Assembly (NCBI GenBank): GCA_963835215.1 | Contig: CAWIES010000004.1 | Span: 124,001 to 188,000 of the forward strand | DNA length: 64,000 bases | Direction of reading: 5' to 3' | Source of the DNA: Roseiarcus sp963835215 | GTDB taxonomy: Bacteria; Pseudomonadota; Alphaproteobacteria; Rhizobiales; Beijerinckiaceae | Part shown: positions 25,348-34,489 of the stretch, piece by piece | Layout: each line of letters opens with the position of its first letter | How positions within the stretch are numbered: position 1 is the stretch's first letter | Translations under genes and position numbers: made by a program | The notes under the pieces: model-generated | Database searches by the model: none | What the model was told of the DNA's origin: nothing | Seen by the model: the letters and a program-made list of their open reading frames with translations, nothing else

Positions 25348-26160
25348 TTGACCTTCGACGAGCACGCGCTCTCGCCATCGCTTTTACGTCGCCGCAGCGC
25401 TTGCGCGCGAGGCCGGCGAGATCGCCAAGCGGCGCTTCCTCGATCGCTCCTCCTTCACCGTCGGCTTCAAGGGGCCGCAGGATTATCTGACCGAGGTCGA
25501 CGGCGAGGTCGAGCGCTGATCGCGACGCGGCTGCACGAGCTGTTTCCCGAAGACGGCTTCATCGGCGAGGAGGGCGAGGGCCGGGTCGGCAAGCCGGGCG
25601 CGCCGATCTGGGTCGTCGATCCGATCGACGGCACCGCCAATTTCGCCCGCGGCGTCCCGCATTTCTGCGTCTCGATCGCCGCCGTCGTCGGCCGCGAGGT
25701 CGAAATCGGCGTGATCTACGATCCGATGCGTCGACGAATTGTTCGCCGCGCGGCGCGGCGGCGGCGCGACGCTGAACGGCGTCGCCGATGCGCGCTGCGA
25801 CGACCGACCGATCTGAAGGCCGCGATCGTCGAGGTCGGCTGGAACATGCGCGCCGGCGCCGAGGCGTTCCTCGCCCTGATCGGCCGCATCGTCGCCGCCG
25901 GCTCGGCGGTGGTGCGCTCGGGCTCGGGCGCGCTGGGCCTCGCCTATGTCGCGGCCGGCCGGCGCGACGGCTATGTCGAGAATCACATGAACGCCTGGGA
26001 CTGCCTGGCGGCGATCGCGCTGATCCGCGAGGCCGGCGGCTATGTCAGCGATTTCCTCGCCGGCGAGGGCTTGCGCAAGGGCAATCCGCTCCTCGCCTGC
26101 GCGCCGGGCGTCAAGGACGCGCTGATCGCGGCCGCCGCGATCGAAGGGCTGGTCCTATGA
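25348..26160 (+). CDS. inositol monophosphatase-family protein, frameshifted
   Basis: This is a Mg2+-dependent phosphatase of the IMPase/SuhB/CysQ superfamily. The TTG at 25348 gives a protein starting TFDEHAL, then FYVAAALAREAGEIAKRRF, GPQDYLTEVD, DGFIGEEGEG (Glu metal ligand), WVVDPIDGTANF (the DPxDGTxN signature) and the C-terminal NAWDCLAAIALIREAGGY (second WD signature). Indels near 25385, 25517, 25732 and 25800 break the frame. Substrates may be inositol phosphate, histidinol phosphate or others; the sequence does not decide. Its TGA overlaps the next ATG. Confidence 0.85.
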   Translation: MTFDEHALSPSLLRRRSACARGRRDRQAALPRSLLLHRRLQGAAGLSDRGRRRGRALIATRLHELFPEDGFIGEEGEGRVGKPGAPIWVVDPIDGTANFARGVPHFCVSIAAVVGREVEIGVIYDPMRRRIVRRAARRRRDAERRRRCALRRPTDLKAAIVEVGWNMRAGAEAFLALIGRIVAAGSAVVRSGSGALGLAYVAAGRRDGYVENHMNAWDCLAAIALIREAGGYVSDFLAGEGLRKGNPLLACAPGVKDALIAAAAIEGLVL

Positions 26161-27035
26161 GCGACGACGCGATCACGCTCGAAGCCGGCGCGGCGCCGGC
26201 TCGTCGTCGCGCGTCTCGGCGCGGAGGCGCGCGCCTGGAGCGTCGGCGGCGTCGAGCTGCTGTGGCCGGGCGATCCGGCGATCTGGGACGAGATCAGCCC
26301 GATCCTCTATCCCGTCGTCGGCTGGACGCGCGACGGCGCGCGGGTCGCCGGGCGGCAGTATCCGCTCGGCTTGCACGGCTTCGCCGCGCCGCACGATTTC
26401 GCGGTCGAGGCGGTCGGCGCGGACTTCGCGCGCCTGTCGCTGCGCGACGACGAGGCGACGCGCGCGCTCTATCCGTTCGCCTTTCGAGCTCGCGGTCGAA
26501 TACCGCCTCGCCGAAACGGCGCTGACGATTGTCGATCGAGGTCGAAAATCCCGGCGACGCGCCGGCGCCCTACGCCTGCGGCCTGCATCCCGGCTTCCGC
26601 TGGCCGTTCGCCGGGGGCGCGCGCGAGGGCGCCGTCGTGCGTTTCGAAAGCCGGAGCGCGGCCGAGGTTCCGGTGATGGCGCCGGGCGGCCTGATCGGCG
26701 CAGGCGACGGCGCGCGATCCCGCTCGCGGGCCGGGACCTGACCGCTGAGCGACGCGCTGTTCGCCGGCGACGCCCTGTGCTTCCTCAATCCCGCGAGCCG
26801 TTCGCTGCGCTTCGAGCAGGCCGACGGCGCGGCGATCGCGATGGACTTCTCCGGCTTCGACCATGCGGCGCTGTGGATGCGTCCGGGCGCGCCGTTCCTC
26901 TGCCTGGAAGCCTGGACCGGCTACAGCGATCCCGAAGGCTTTGCCGGCGATCTGTTCGAAAAGCCGTCGATGCGCGTGCTTGGCGCCGGCGAGCGGGCGC
27001 GGCATGCGGCGACCTATCGCTATTTCGCCGCTTGA
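26157..27035 (+). CDS. aldose 1-epimerase-family (galactose-mutarotase-like) protein, frameshifted
   Basis: The start ATG at 26157 overlaps the stop of the phosphatase gene. The joined frames give the mutarotase-like fold with WSVGGVELLWPGDPAIW, SPILYPVVGW, PLGLHGFA (first His), CGLHPGFRWPF (catalytic-type His) and the end APFLCLEAWTG, where a Glu serves as base in true epimerases. The family is related to YeaD and acts on sugars or sugar phosphates; the specific substrate is unknown. At least six insertions interrupt it (about 26197, 26477, 26534, 26707, 26716 and 26753). Confidence 0.8.
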
Positions 27036-27090
27036 GATTCGCGCGCCGAGCGGGCAAGGAGCGCGTGTCAGCCCCCGCGCAGGAGTTCCG

Positions 27091-27993
27091 ATGACCGCGC
27101 CCGCCGCCTTCGTGCTCGACGGCAAAGCCATTTCCGAGGGTGTGCTGGCGCGCGTCGCCGAGGGCGCTCGCGCGCTGATCGCCCGCGGCGTAAAGCCTGG
27201 GCTGGCGGTGGTGTTGGTCGGCGAGGACCCCGCGAGTGAGGCCTATGTCGCCAGCAAGGGCAGGGCGGCGCTCGCCTGCGGCTTCCATTCGGCGCAGCAC
27301 ACGCTTGGCCCCGACACGCCCGAGGCTGATCTGCTGGCGCTGATCGCGCGCCTCAACGCCGATCCGGCGATCCACGGCATTCTCGTCCAACTGCCGCTGC
27401 CCGGCGGCCTGTCGCCGGCGCGCGTGGTCGAGGCGATTGCGCCGCACAAGGACGTCGACGGGCTGCATCCGCTCAACGCCGGCTTGCTTGCTTCGGGCGC
27501 GCTTGACCGCGCCATCGTGCCTTGCACGCCGGCGGGCGCGATGGTGATGATCGACAAGGCGTGCGAGGCGCTCGCGCGCCGGCTCGACGGGCTGGAGGCG
27601 GTGGTGGTCGGGCGCTCCAATCTCGTCGGCAAGCCGGTCGCGCAATTGCTGCTCGCTCGCAACTGCACGGTGACGATCGCCCATTCGCGCACCCGCGATC
27701 TGGCGGCGGTCGCGCGCCGCGCCGACGTGCTGGTGGCGGCGGTCGGGCGCGCCGAAATGGTGCGAGGCGAGTGGATCAAGCCCGGCGCGATCGTCATCGA
27801 CGTCGGCATCAACCGCGTGCCCGCGCCAGAAAAAGGCGAGGGCAAGACGCGGCTCGTGGGCGATGTCGCCTACGCCGAGGCCGCCGCGATCGCCGGCGCG
27901 ATCACCCCGGTTCCCGGCGGCGTCGGCCGGATGACCGTCGCGATGCTGATGGCTAACACGCTGGCGGCGGCCGAGCGCGCCGCGGCGGGCTAG
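27091..27993 (+). CDS. folD: bifunctional methylenetetrahydrofolate dehydrogenase / cyclohydrolase
   Basis: FolD interconverts 5,10-methylene-, methenyl- and 10-formyl-tetrahydrofolate in one-carbon metabolism. The 300-residue protein has the active-site Tyr52 and Lys56 in AYVASKGRAA, ILVQLPLPGGLS, the DVDGLHPLNAG signature, VVVGRSNLVGKPVAQLL for NADP binding and TPVPGGVGRMTVAML. The ATG at 27091 follows AGGAG. The sequence is intact although it lies directly after a heavily damaged stretch. Confidence 0.95.
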   Translation: MTAPAAFVLDGKAISEGVLARVAEGARALIARGVKPGLAVVLVGEDPASEAYVASKGRAALACGFHSAQHTLGPDTPEADLLALIARLNADPAIHGILVQLPLPGGLSPARVVEAIAPHKDVDGLHPLNAGLLASGALDRAIVPCTPAGAMVMIDKACEALARRLDGLEAVVVGRSNLVGKPVAQLLLARNCTVTIAHSRTRDLAAVARRADVLVAAVGRAEMVRGEWIKPGAIVIDVGINRVPAPEKGEGKTRLVGDVAYAEAAAIAGAITPVPGGVGRMTVAMLMANTLAAAERAAAG

Positions 27994-28014
27994 CGGCCAG
28001 CGGCGCCGCTCCCG

Positions 28015-29200
28015 TCACTGGCAGTCGCTCGGCGGGGCCTCGCCAGCAAAGCGCGCGGCCATCCAGTCGACGGCGGGCCGCGCAGCCTTCGACGCGGCAA
28101 ACCCGTGGCCCACGCCGGGCAACGAGAGGAACGTCACCTTTTCGCCGGCGCGGCAGGCGCGCGCGACATAGTCGCGCGTGACCTCAGGGCGCACCAGCTG
28201 ATCGGCCGTGCCTTGGGCGACAAACAGCGGCATGTTGGGCGGCAGGAGACCCGGCGTGTTGGTGGCGGCGATCATGCGCCAGGGCTCGACGTCGGTTGGG
28301 TTCTTGGGAATGAGAAAGCTCGCCTCGAGCGGGCGTTCGAGACGGCGGCGCAGGTAGAGATCGCCGATCGAACTCGATACAGGCCTCGGCGAGACGGTTG
28401 ACCGCCGGGATGGCCTGCGGAGTCACGACGCGGCCGATCTGCGCGCCGAACACGCGGTCCCAAGACCACAGCGTCATCGCCGTCAGATTGTTGCCGCCCG
28501 TTGTGCCAAGGTCGTCTTGCATGAGCGTCGCAAGCTCGGTCGCAGGCGCAGCGACGGCGACGCCGACGATCTTCAGCTCGGGCGCGTAGCTTTTGGCGAT
28601 CAGACCGGCAAACAGCGCGGCCTGTCCGCCCTGCGAATGACCCCAAAGCGCGACCTGGTTCGATGCGCCGATTGCTGGCATCGATCGCGCCGCCCGGACG
28701 ATGTCGAGCATCGCGCGCCCTTCGCTGTCGCCGACGAGATAGGGATGCACGCCTGCCGCGCCCAGGCCGGGATAATCGGTCGCCGCGACGACGTAGCCGT
28801 GAGCCGCCATGTCCCTGAGGCCCTGGATCTGCTGGAAAACGAAGAACGCCAGCGAGGGCGCGCAGCGCGTGACGACGCCGGTGGTCGGATGCGCCCAGGC
28901 GACGACCGGCCGCCCGCCAGCGGGCGCATCGCCGCGCGGCGCGATCACGATGCCCGAGACCGCGATCGGCTCGTTGTAAATTCCGCGCGAGCGATAGAGC
29001 ACGCGGTAGGCCGAGATATAGCCCGGCGCCTGCAGCATCGGCTCCTGCCGGATGATCGTGCCGGGGGGTCCGTCCATCTCCTGCCGCGTTACTTGGTAGA
29101 ACGCGCTCTGCGCGTAGACGTCGCCAACGCTCATCAGAACCATGACGCCGGCCGCCAGCGCGAGCAGCGCGCGGGCTCCGCAATCGGTAAAGCGCTTCAT
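28015..29200 (-). CDS. secreted alpha/beta hydrolase, secretory-lipase-like, frameshifted near 3' end
   Basis: The start at 29200 has a GGGAGG site and encodes a signal peptide ending DVYAQS. The enzyme domain has the early strand VVAWAHPTTGVV, DYPGLGAAG, the nucleophile elbow WGHSQGGQAAL (Ser) and a C-terminal GVGHGF (His), which suits the LIP/secretory-lipase fold. After CIEF an extra base near 28369 shifts the frame. Restoring it gives IGDLYLRRRLERPLEA and the rest to 28015, with NMPLFVAQGTADQLV carrying the likely Asp. The natural substrate is unknown; an esterase or lipase of the cell exterior is inferred. Confidence 0.82.
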
Positions 29201-29540
29201 CGCGGCCTCCCATTTTTGCGCGGCGCGCCCCCTCGTCGCGAGCGCTCGCCACACGAAGTTTTGAGAAGGAGGCGAACCGTGGGTCATTGGCGTACACGCG
29301 AGGAGTAGCGACCAGCCGGGGTGGGCCTCGGCGGGCGCGTCAGGACACGGCCAAGCCTCGGTGACTATGACGCCGTTTCCAGTTGACGACAACGGGCTCA
29401 GGCGGCGTTGTGACGGGCCGAGCCGCTCGGGCGCGTGCGGCGACGCCCCGCTTCGGACAATTTTGACCGCGACGATGCCCGCGTGCGAGCGTTGCGAGGC
29501 GAGCGTGGATTTCTGGGGAGACCCAGCCGGAGTTTGGTGG
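29201..29540. other. intergenic region upstream of mltB and the lipase-like gene
   Basis: This gap of about 340 bases lies between divergent genes and should hold both promoters. I see no RNA gene, repeat or supported ORF. A ten-codon reading frame behind an AAGGAGG at 29279-29308 was judged too short to call. Confidence 0.4.
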
Positions 29541-30398
29541 ATGCTGGAAAGAACCAAGTTGTCTCTGCGGCGCGCGCGCAGGGCCGTCGCTGCGATCGCT
29601 TTGGGCGCAGGCCTGATTGCGGGGACAAACGCGCTTGCAGCGCCCCCTGCCGACTGCAGCGAAACGGGAGACGGCTTCAGCGCCTGGCTCAACAGCTTCA
29701 AGCGCGAAGCGGAGGTCGCCGGCGTGTCGCCGAGCGTGATCGATTCGGCGTTGACCGGGATCGACTATGATCCCGACGTCGTCGCCCACGATCGCCGCCA
29801 GGGTTCCTTCCACGAGGACTTCGAGAAATTCGCCGCCAAGCGGGTCAGCGCCTACCGGGTGCGCAAGGGGCGCCAGATGCTGATCGCCTACGCCGAGCCG
29901 CTGGAGAAGATTGAGCATCGTTTCGGCGTGCCCGGTCCGGTGCTGGTTGCGATCTGGGGGCTGGAGACCGAGTTTGGCGCGGGTCTGGGCACCTATCCGA
30001 CCTTCAGCTCGCTGGCGACACTCGCTTACGACTGCCGCCGCGCGGACCTGTTCCGCCAGGAGCTGGTCGATGCGCTCAAGCTGGTCGCCCGCGGCGACAT
30101 GCAGCCCGAAGAGATGCGCGGCGCCTGGGCGGGCGAAATCGGCCAGACCCAGTTGATGCCCTCGACCTATCTCAAATACGCCATCGGCGCCGATGGCGGG
30201 GGCGTCGTCGATCTCGTCGGCAACCCTGAGGATGCGCTCGCCTCGACCGCCAATTTCCTCAAGGCCAAGGGTTGGAAGCCTGGCCAGGGCTGGCACGAGG
30301 GCGAGCCGAATTTCGCCGCTCTGCTTGAGTGGAATGCAGCCCCGGTCTACGCCAAGACCATCGCCTATTTCGCCGATCGCCTGGCTGCCCCCGAATAG
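29541..30398 (+). CDS. mltB: lytic murein transglycosylase, MltB family
   Basis: MltB-type enzymes cut the glycan strands of peptidoglycan with formation of anhydro-muramic ends. The 285-residue protein has a signal peptide ending NALAAP and no lipobox, so it is probably soluble. The catalytic Glu is in WGLETEFGAG (about residue 142). Other family segments are GIDYDPDVV, RFGVPGPVLVA and AGEIGQTQLMPSTYL. The start at 29541 was chosen because the signal peptide begins there; the frame is open further upstream. There is no C-terminal binding domain. Confidence 0.92.
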   Translation: MLERTKLSLRRARRAVAAIALGAGLIAGTNALAAPPADCSETGDGFSAWLNSFKREAEVAGVSPSVIDSALTGIDYDPDVVAHDRRQGSFHEDFEKFAAKRVSAYRVRKGRQMLIAYAEPLEKIEHRFGVPGPVLVAIWGLETEFGAGLGTYPTFSSLATLAYDCRRADLFRQELVDALKLVARGDMQPEEMRGAWAGEIGQTQLMPSTYLKYAIGADGGGVVDLVGNPEDALASTANFLKAKGWKPGQGWHEGEPNFAALLEWNAAPVYAKTIAYFADRLAAPE

Positions 30399-30652
30399 GC
30401 TGACCCGCCCCACGCTCGCCTAGTCCTTAGGCGCCCGCTGCGGCCGTTGGGCGTGGCGCTCAAGGGCCCCCTGCGGCGGATTCCAACACATAGCGAGCTT
30501 TGCCCCTGACCCCGGCTGCATCAACCTTAGTCGCAAAACCTGCTTGAATCCGAGGCGTCTCATTGTAAGGGGGGCGGGATTCTGGCATAGGGCCGCCTCA
30601 GTCGAACCGAGCGGCGCCGGACGCCGCGATTCCGTTCCCTAAGGGGGGGTCC

Positions 30653-32785
30653 ATGGCCTTGGGTCTGATCATTTTGTGTGGCGTGCTGTCATTGGTCTAC
30701 GGCGGCTACACCGTCAGGCTCGTATTGGCCTCCGACGCCGGCTCGCAGCGCATGCAGGAGATTGCCGCGGCGGTGAGCGAGGGCGCACAGGCCTATCTCA
30801 AGCGCCAATACACGACGATCGCCGCGGTCGGCCTCGTCGTCTTCGTCGGGCTCAGCCTCTTGCTGTCATGGACGGTGGGCATCGGCTTCCTGATCGGCGC
30901 GATTCTTTCCGGCGCCGCCGGCTTCATCGGCATGAACGTCTCGGTCAGAGCCAACGTGCGAACCGCTCAGGCGGCGACGCAGTCGCTCGGCGCCGGTCTC
31001 GACGTCGCCTACAAGGCCGGCGCGGTCACCGGCATGTTGGTCGCCGGCCTGGCGCTGCTTGGCGTGTCTGTCTATTACTGGGTTCTCACGGGCCCGCTCG
31101 GCCTCGCGCTCTCCGACCGGGTCGTGGTCGACTCGCTGGTGGCGCTCGGCTTCGGCGCCTCGCTGATTTCGATCTTCGCCCGGCTCGGCGGCGGCATCTT
31201 CACCAAGGGCGCCGACGTCGGCGCTGATTTGGTCGGCAAGGTGGAAGCCGGAATTCCCGAGGACGATCCGCGCAACCCGGCGACGATCGCCGACAACGTC
31301 GGCGACAACGTCGGCGATTGCGCCGGCATGGCCGCCGATCTCTTCGAGACTTACGTCGTGACGGTGGTGGCGACGATGGTGCTCGCCTCGATCTTCTTTG
31401 CTGGCAAAGAAATCCTGGCGGGCGCGATGCTCTATCCGCTCGCGATCTGCGGCGCCTGCATCCTCACCTCGATCGTCGGCACATTCTTCGTCAAGCTCGG
31501 CGCCGACGGCTCGATCATGGGCGCGCTCTACAAGGGCCTGATCGTCACCGGCCTGCTGTCGATCGTCGGCCTCGCGGCGGCGACGCAGTTCGTCATCGGC
31601 TGGGGCGAAATTGGCGTAGTGGCGGGCGCGTCGGTGACCGGCTTGGCGCTGTTCATCTGCGGCCTGATCGGCCTCGTCGTGACGGCGCTGATTGTGGTCA
31701 TCACCGAATACTACACAGGCACCGGCAAGCGCCCGGTGATCTCGATTGCGCAAGCCTCGGTGACTGGCCACGGCACCAACGTCATCCAGGGCCTCGCGGT
31801 TTCGTTGGAGTCGACCGCGCTGCCTGCGCTCGTCATCGTCGCCGGCATCATCGCCACCTACCAGCTCGCCGGTCTGTTCGGCACGGCGGTCGCCGTGACG
31901 ACGATGCTCGGCCTCGCCGGCATCATCGTCGCGCTCGACGCCTTCGGGCCGGTCACCGACAACGCCGGCGGCATCGCCCAGATGGCGGGCCTGCCCGACG
32001 AGGTGCGTCACTCGACCGACGCGCTCGATGCGGTCGGCAACACCACCAAGGCCGTCACCAAGGGCTATGCGATCGGCTCGGCAGGCCTCGGCGCGCTCGT
32101 CCTGTTCGCGGCCTACACCAACGACATCAAGCATTTTGTCGATAGCGGGGTGCCGTATTTCGCCAATGTCGGCACTGTCGATTTCAATCTTTCCAACCCT
32201 TACGTCGTCGCCGGCCTGATCTTCGGCGGCATGATCCCCTATCTCTTCGGCGGCATTGCGATGACCGCGGTTGGCCGCGCGGCGGGCGCGGTGGTCGTCG
32301 AGGTTCGCCGGCAGTTCAGGGAAATGCCTGGCATCATGCAGGGCACGCAGCGGCCCGACTACGGCCGTGCGGTCGACATGCTGACCAAGGCGGCGATCCG
32401 CGAAATGGTCGTGCCCTCGCTGCTGCCGGTGCTGGCGCCGTTCGTCGCTTATTTTGGCGTGCTGCTGATTTCAGGCTCGAAGGCCTCGGCCTTCGCCGCG
32501 CTTGGCGCCATGCTGCTCGGCGTCATCGTCAACGGCCTGTTCGTCGCGATCTCGATGACGTCAGGCGGCGGCGCGTGGGACAACGCCAAGAAGAGCTTCG
32601 AGGACGGCTTCGTCGACAAGGACGGCGTCACGCACTTGAAGGGCTCCGAGGCCCACAAGGCTTCGGTGACTGGCGACACGGTCGGCGACCCCTACAAGGA
32701 CACCGCCGGTCCGGCGGTCAATCCGGCGATCAAGATCACCAACATCGTCGCGCTGTTGCTGCTGGCGATCCTGGCGCAGCACTGA
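30653..32785 (+). CDS. hppA: K+-independent H+-translocating membrane pyrophosphatase
   Basis: HppA couples hydrolysis of PPi to proton pumping across the inner membrane. The 710-residue protein has about 16 membrane helices. The catalytic substrate loop is KGADVGADLVGKVE (Asp188 onward), with DNVGDNVGDCAGM and the distal GDTVGDPYKDTAGP. The segment GNTTK (462-466) has Lys where K+-dependent enzymes have Ala, so this should be the K+-independent proton pump, as in Rhodospirillum rubrum. The 254 bases upstream carry no ORF. A bidirectional hairpin follows. With the PPi-type phosphofructokinase at 14.7 kb it suggests use of PPi as an energy carrier. Confidence 0.97.
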   Translation: MALGLIILCGVLSLVYGGYTVRLVLASDAGSQRMQEIAAAVSEGAQAYLKRQYTTIAAVGLVVFVGLSLLLSWTVGIGFLIGAILSGAAGFIGMNVSVRANVRTAQAATQSLGAGLDVAYKAGAVTGMLVAGLALLGVSVYYWVLTGPLGLALSDRVVVDSLVALGFGASLISIFARLGGGIFTKGADVGADLVGKVEAGIPEDDPRNPATIADNVGDNVGDCAGMAADLFETYVVTVVATMVLASIFFAGKEILAGAMLYPLAICGACILTSIVGTFFVKLGADGSIMGALYKGLIVTGLLSIVGLAAATQFVIGWGEIGVVAGASVTGLALFICGLIGLVVTALIVVITEYYTGTGKRPVISIAQASVTGHGTNVIQGLAVSLESTALPALVIVAGIIATYQLAGLFGTAVAVTTMLGLAGIIVALDAFGPVTDNAGGIAQMAGLPDEVRHSTDALDAVGNTTKAVTKGYAIGSAGLGALVLFAAYTNDIKHFVDSGVPYFANVGTVDFNLSNPYVVAGLIFGGMIPYLFGGIAMTAVGRAAGAVVVEVRRQFREMPGIMQGTQRPDYGRAVDMLTKAAIREMVVPSLLPVLAPFVAYFGVLLISGSKASAFAALGAMLLGVIVNGLFVAISMTSGGGAWDNAKKSFEDGFVDKDGVTHLKGSEAHKASVTGDTVGDPYKDTAGPAVNPAIKITNIVALLLLAILAQH

Positions 32786-32790
32786 TGGGA

Positions 32791-32810
32791 GGGCGCTCGC
32801 AAGAGCGCCC
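32791..32810. terminator. bidirectional terminator between hppA and bamE
   Basis: The perfect 8-bp stem GGGCGCTC/GAGCGCCC with a GCAA loop starts 6 bases after the hppA stop and lies 24 bases before the end of the convergent bamE. Confidence 0.7.
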
Positions 32811-32833
32811 GGCTTCGAGCCCGGGCCGCGCGT

Positions 32834-33293
32834 TCAGGTGAACTTGAACAGGCCGGTCATGATGTTGCGCAGGAAGTTGGGCTCCGAGCCGCCGGTCGGC
32901 GTCGTGCGCGAGACGAAGTCGAACACCTGACCGTCCTTCATGCCGTAGTTGGCGATGCGCGCGAGCTTCGTTCTTGTCGAAATAGATCGCCAGCACGGTC
33001 TGGTCGGTCATCTTGGCCGGCATGAAGGCGAGCGAGCGCTGATACTTCTGGCCGATATAATACCAGGCGTCGCCACCGACGGTGGAGGTGGTCGAGGGCG
33101 TGCCCATCAGGGCCAGCGCCTGTTCCTTGGTGGTCTCGCCGACCTTGAGCTGGTCGAGGCTTTGCTGGTCGAGCTGGTAGCCGCGGTCGAAGTCGCCGTC
33201 ATAGCCAAGGCACCCGCTCAGGCCAGCGCCAAGCGCCAAGACGCAGGCCAGCGCCGCCGCACGGGGGACGCCGAGAGAGAAATTCGCCCGCAT
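32834..33293 (-). CDS. bamE: outer-membrane assembly lipoprotein BamE, frameshifted
   Basis: BamE is the small lipoprotein of the complex that inserts beta-barrels into the outer membrane. The N-terminus is a lipoprotein signal with the lipobox LSGC (Cys28). The SmpA/OmlA domain follows, with LDQLKVGETTKEQALALMGTPS, DAWYYIGQKY and TDQTVLAIYFDKN. One extra base near 32968 shifts the frame after DKN; restoring it gives KLARIANYGMKDGQVFDF and a normal end at 32834. The break is likely a sequence error. It is divergent from the cytochrome chaperone gene. Confidence 0.88.
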
Positions 33294-33378
33294 GACTGGT
33301 CCCCGCTACGCCGCTTTTTCGCTTGCCAGATCGTCCGGTGATGCCTAACCCAACGCGCTGACGAAAAGCAAGGCGCCC

Positions 33379-33921
33379 ATGATCCTCGCTCGCTGGCGCC
33401 TCCGGCGCGCCAACCGCTCCCTGATCGACCAAATTCACGGCGAGATCGTGGCCGCCTCGCGCGCGCCGGCGCTCTACCAACAATTTGGCGTCGCCGACAC
33501 GCTCGAAGGCCGCTTTGAAATGGTCGTCCTCCACGCCGCCTTGACGGTGCGCCGTCTCGTCGCGCTTGGCCCGGTCGGGGGGGAAATGGCGCAGGAACTG
33601 GTCGACGCCGTGTTTCGTGGCTTCGAAGACGCCTTACGCGAAATGGCGATTGGCGATGCCGGCGTCGCGCGCCGGCTCAAGATGATGGCGGCGGACTTCG
33701 GCGGCCGCAGCCGCGCCTATGGCGCCGCGCTTGACGCCGGCGACCACGCGGCGCTGGCCGCCGCGCTCGGCCGCAATGTCTACGGCGCGCCCGACGCCCC
33801 CGCCGCGCCTGCGTTGGCGGAGCGCGTCGCCGCTGACGCCGCCGCGATTGAGGCGATCCCCTATGAGGACTTCGCCGCTGGGCGGTTCCGCTTTCCTCTT
33901 GCAGCAGGGGAGGCGCGATGA
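33379..33921 (+). CDS. ubiquinol-cytochrome c chaperone (CBP3/UQCC-like)
   Basis: This 180-residue cytosolic protein has the helical ubiquinol-cytochrome c chaperone fold (LYQQFGVADTLEGRFEMVVLHAAL, with FRGFEDALREMAIGD and AAALGRNVYG). Relatives help assemble the cytochrome bc1 complex. It overlaps the start of the YceD-like gene by 4 bases (ATGA), an alphaproteobacterial pairing, so the two form an operon. Confidence 0.88.
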   Translation: MILARWRLRRANRSLIDQIHGEIVAASRAPALYQQFGVADTLEGRFEMVVLHAALTVRRLVALGPVGGEMAQELVDAVFRGFEDALREMAIGDAGVARRLKMMAADFGGRSRAYGAALDAGDHAALAAALGRNVYGAPDAPAAPALAERVAADAAAIEAIPYEDFAAGRFRFPLAAGEAR

Positions 33922-34480
33922 GCGCCGCCCCGCCTTTCAGTCGCCCGGTGCGGGTTGACGCTTTGCCAGCTGACGGCGTGACCCTGACCATCGTCGCCGA
34001 CGAGGGCGAGCGCGCCGCGCTGGCGGCGCTCAATCGTCTGCCGGCGATCGCCAAGCTGAGCGCGAGTTTCACGCTGCGCCGGAGCGGGCGCGATGGCGCG
34101 AAGGTGAGCGGCGTCGTGCGCGCCGACGTGACGCAAGTTTGCATCGTCACGCTGGAGCCGTTCGCGGCGAGCGTTGATGAGCCAGTCGATGTCGTGTTCG
34201 CTCCGCCGGCGAAAGCGGTCCCGGCGCGGCGCGGCGTGCAGGAAGAGGTGAACCTCGACCTTACCGCCGAGGACCCGCCCGATACGATCGTCGACGGCGT
34301 GGTCGATCTTGGCGCCCTGGCGGCCGAGTTTCTGGCGCTCGGCCTCGATCCCTATCCGCGCAAGCCCGGAGTTCGAATTTGCCGAGCCGGCGCCGAGCGA
34401 GACAGACTCGCCCTTCGCCGCGCTGGCCGGACTGAAGCCAGAGCCTGGTGCGAAGCCGAAGAAGAAGCCGAAGCGCTGAC
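33918..34480 (+). CDS. YceD/DUF177-family protein, frameshifted near 3' end
   Basis: The ATG overlaps the chaperone stop. The family is linked to 23S rRNA metabolism and ribosome assembly. Family features are RSGRDGAKVSGVVRADVTQVCIVTLEP (the Cys-containing signature strand, here spanning about 34087-34160) and the acidic EEVNLDLTAEDPPDTI stretch. An extra T near 34373 shifts the frame after YPRKPGV. Restoring it gives EFAEPAPSETDSPF and a Lys-rich tail ending at 34480, as in homologues. In many bacteria rpmF follows; here it does not, and plsX comes after an interposed amidase on the other strand. Confidence 0.85.
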
Positions 34481-34489
34481 AGGCGCGCG

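Noticed and set aside
29279..29308. A ten-codon frame behind an AAGGAGG site between the lipase-like gene and mltB
   Set aside because: It is too short to support as a gene or leader; no attenuator-type hairpins follow it.
30866..32134. A 422-residue minus-strand open frame inside hppA
   Set aside because: It is the GC-rich antisense shadow of hppA, Asp/Glu/Arg/His-rich without motifs; hppA is unmistakable.
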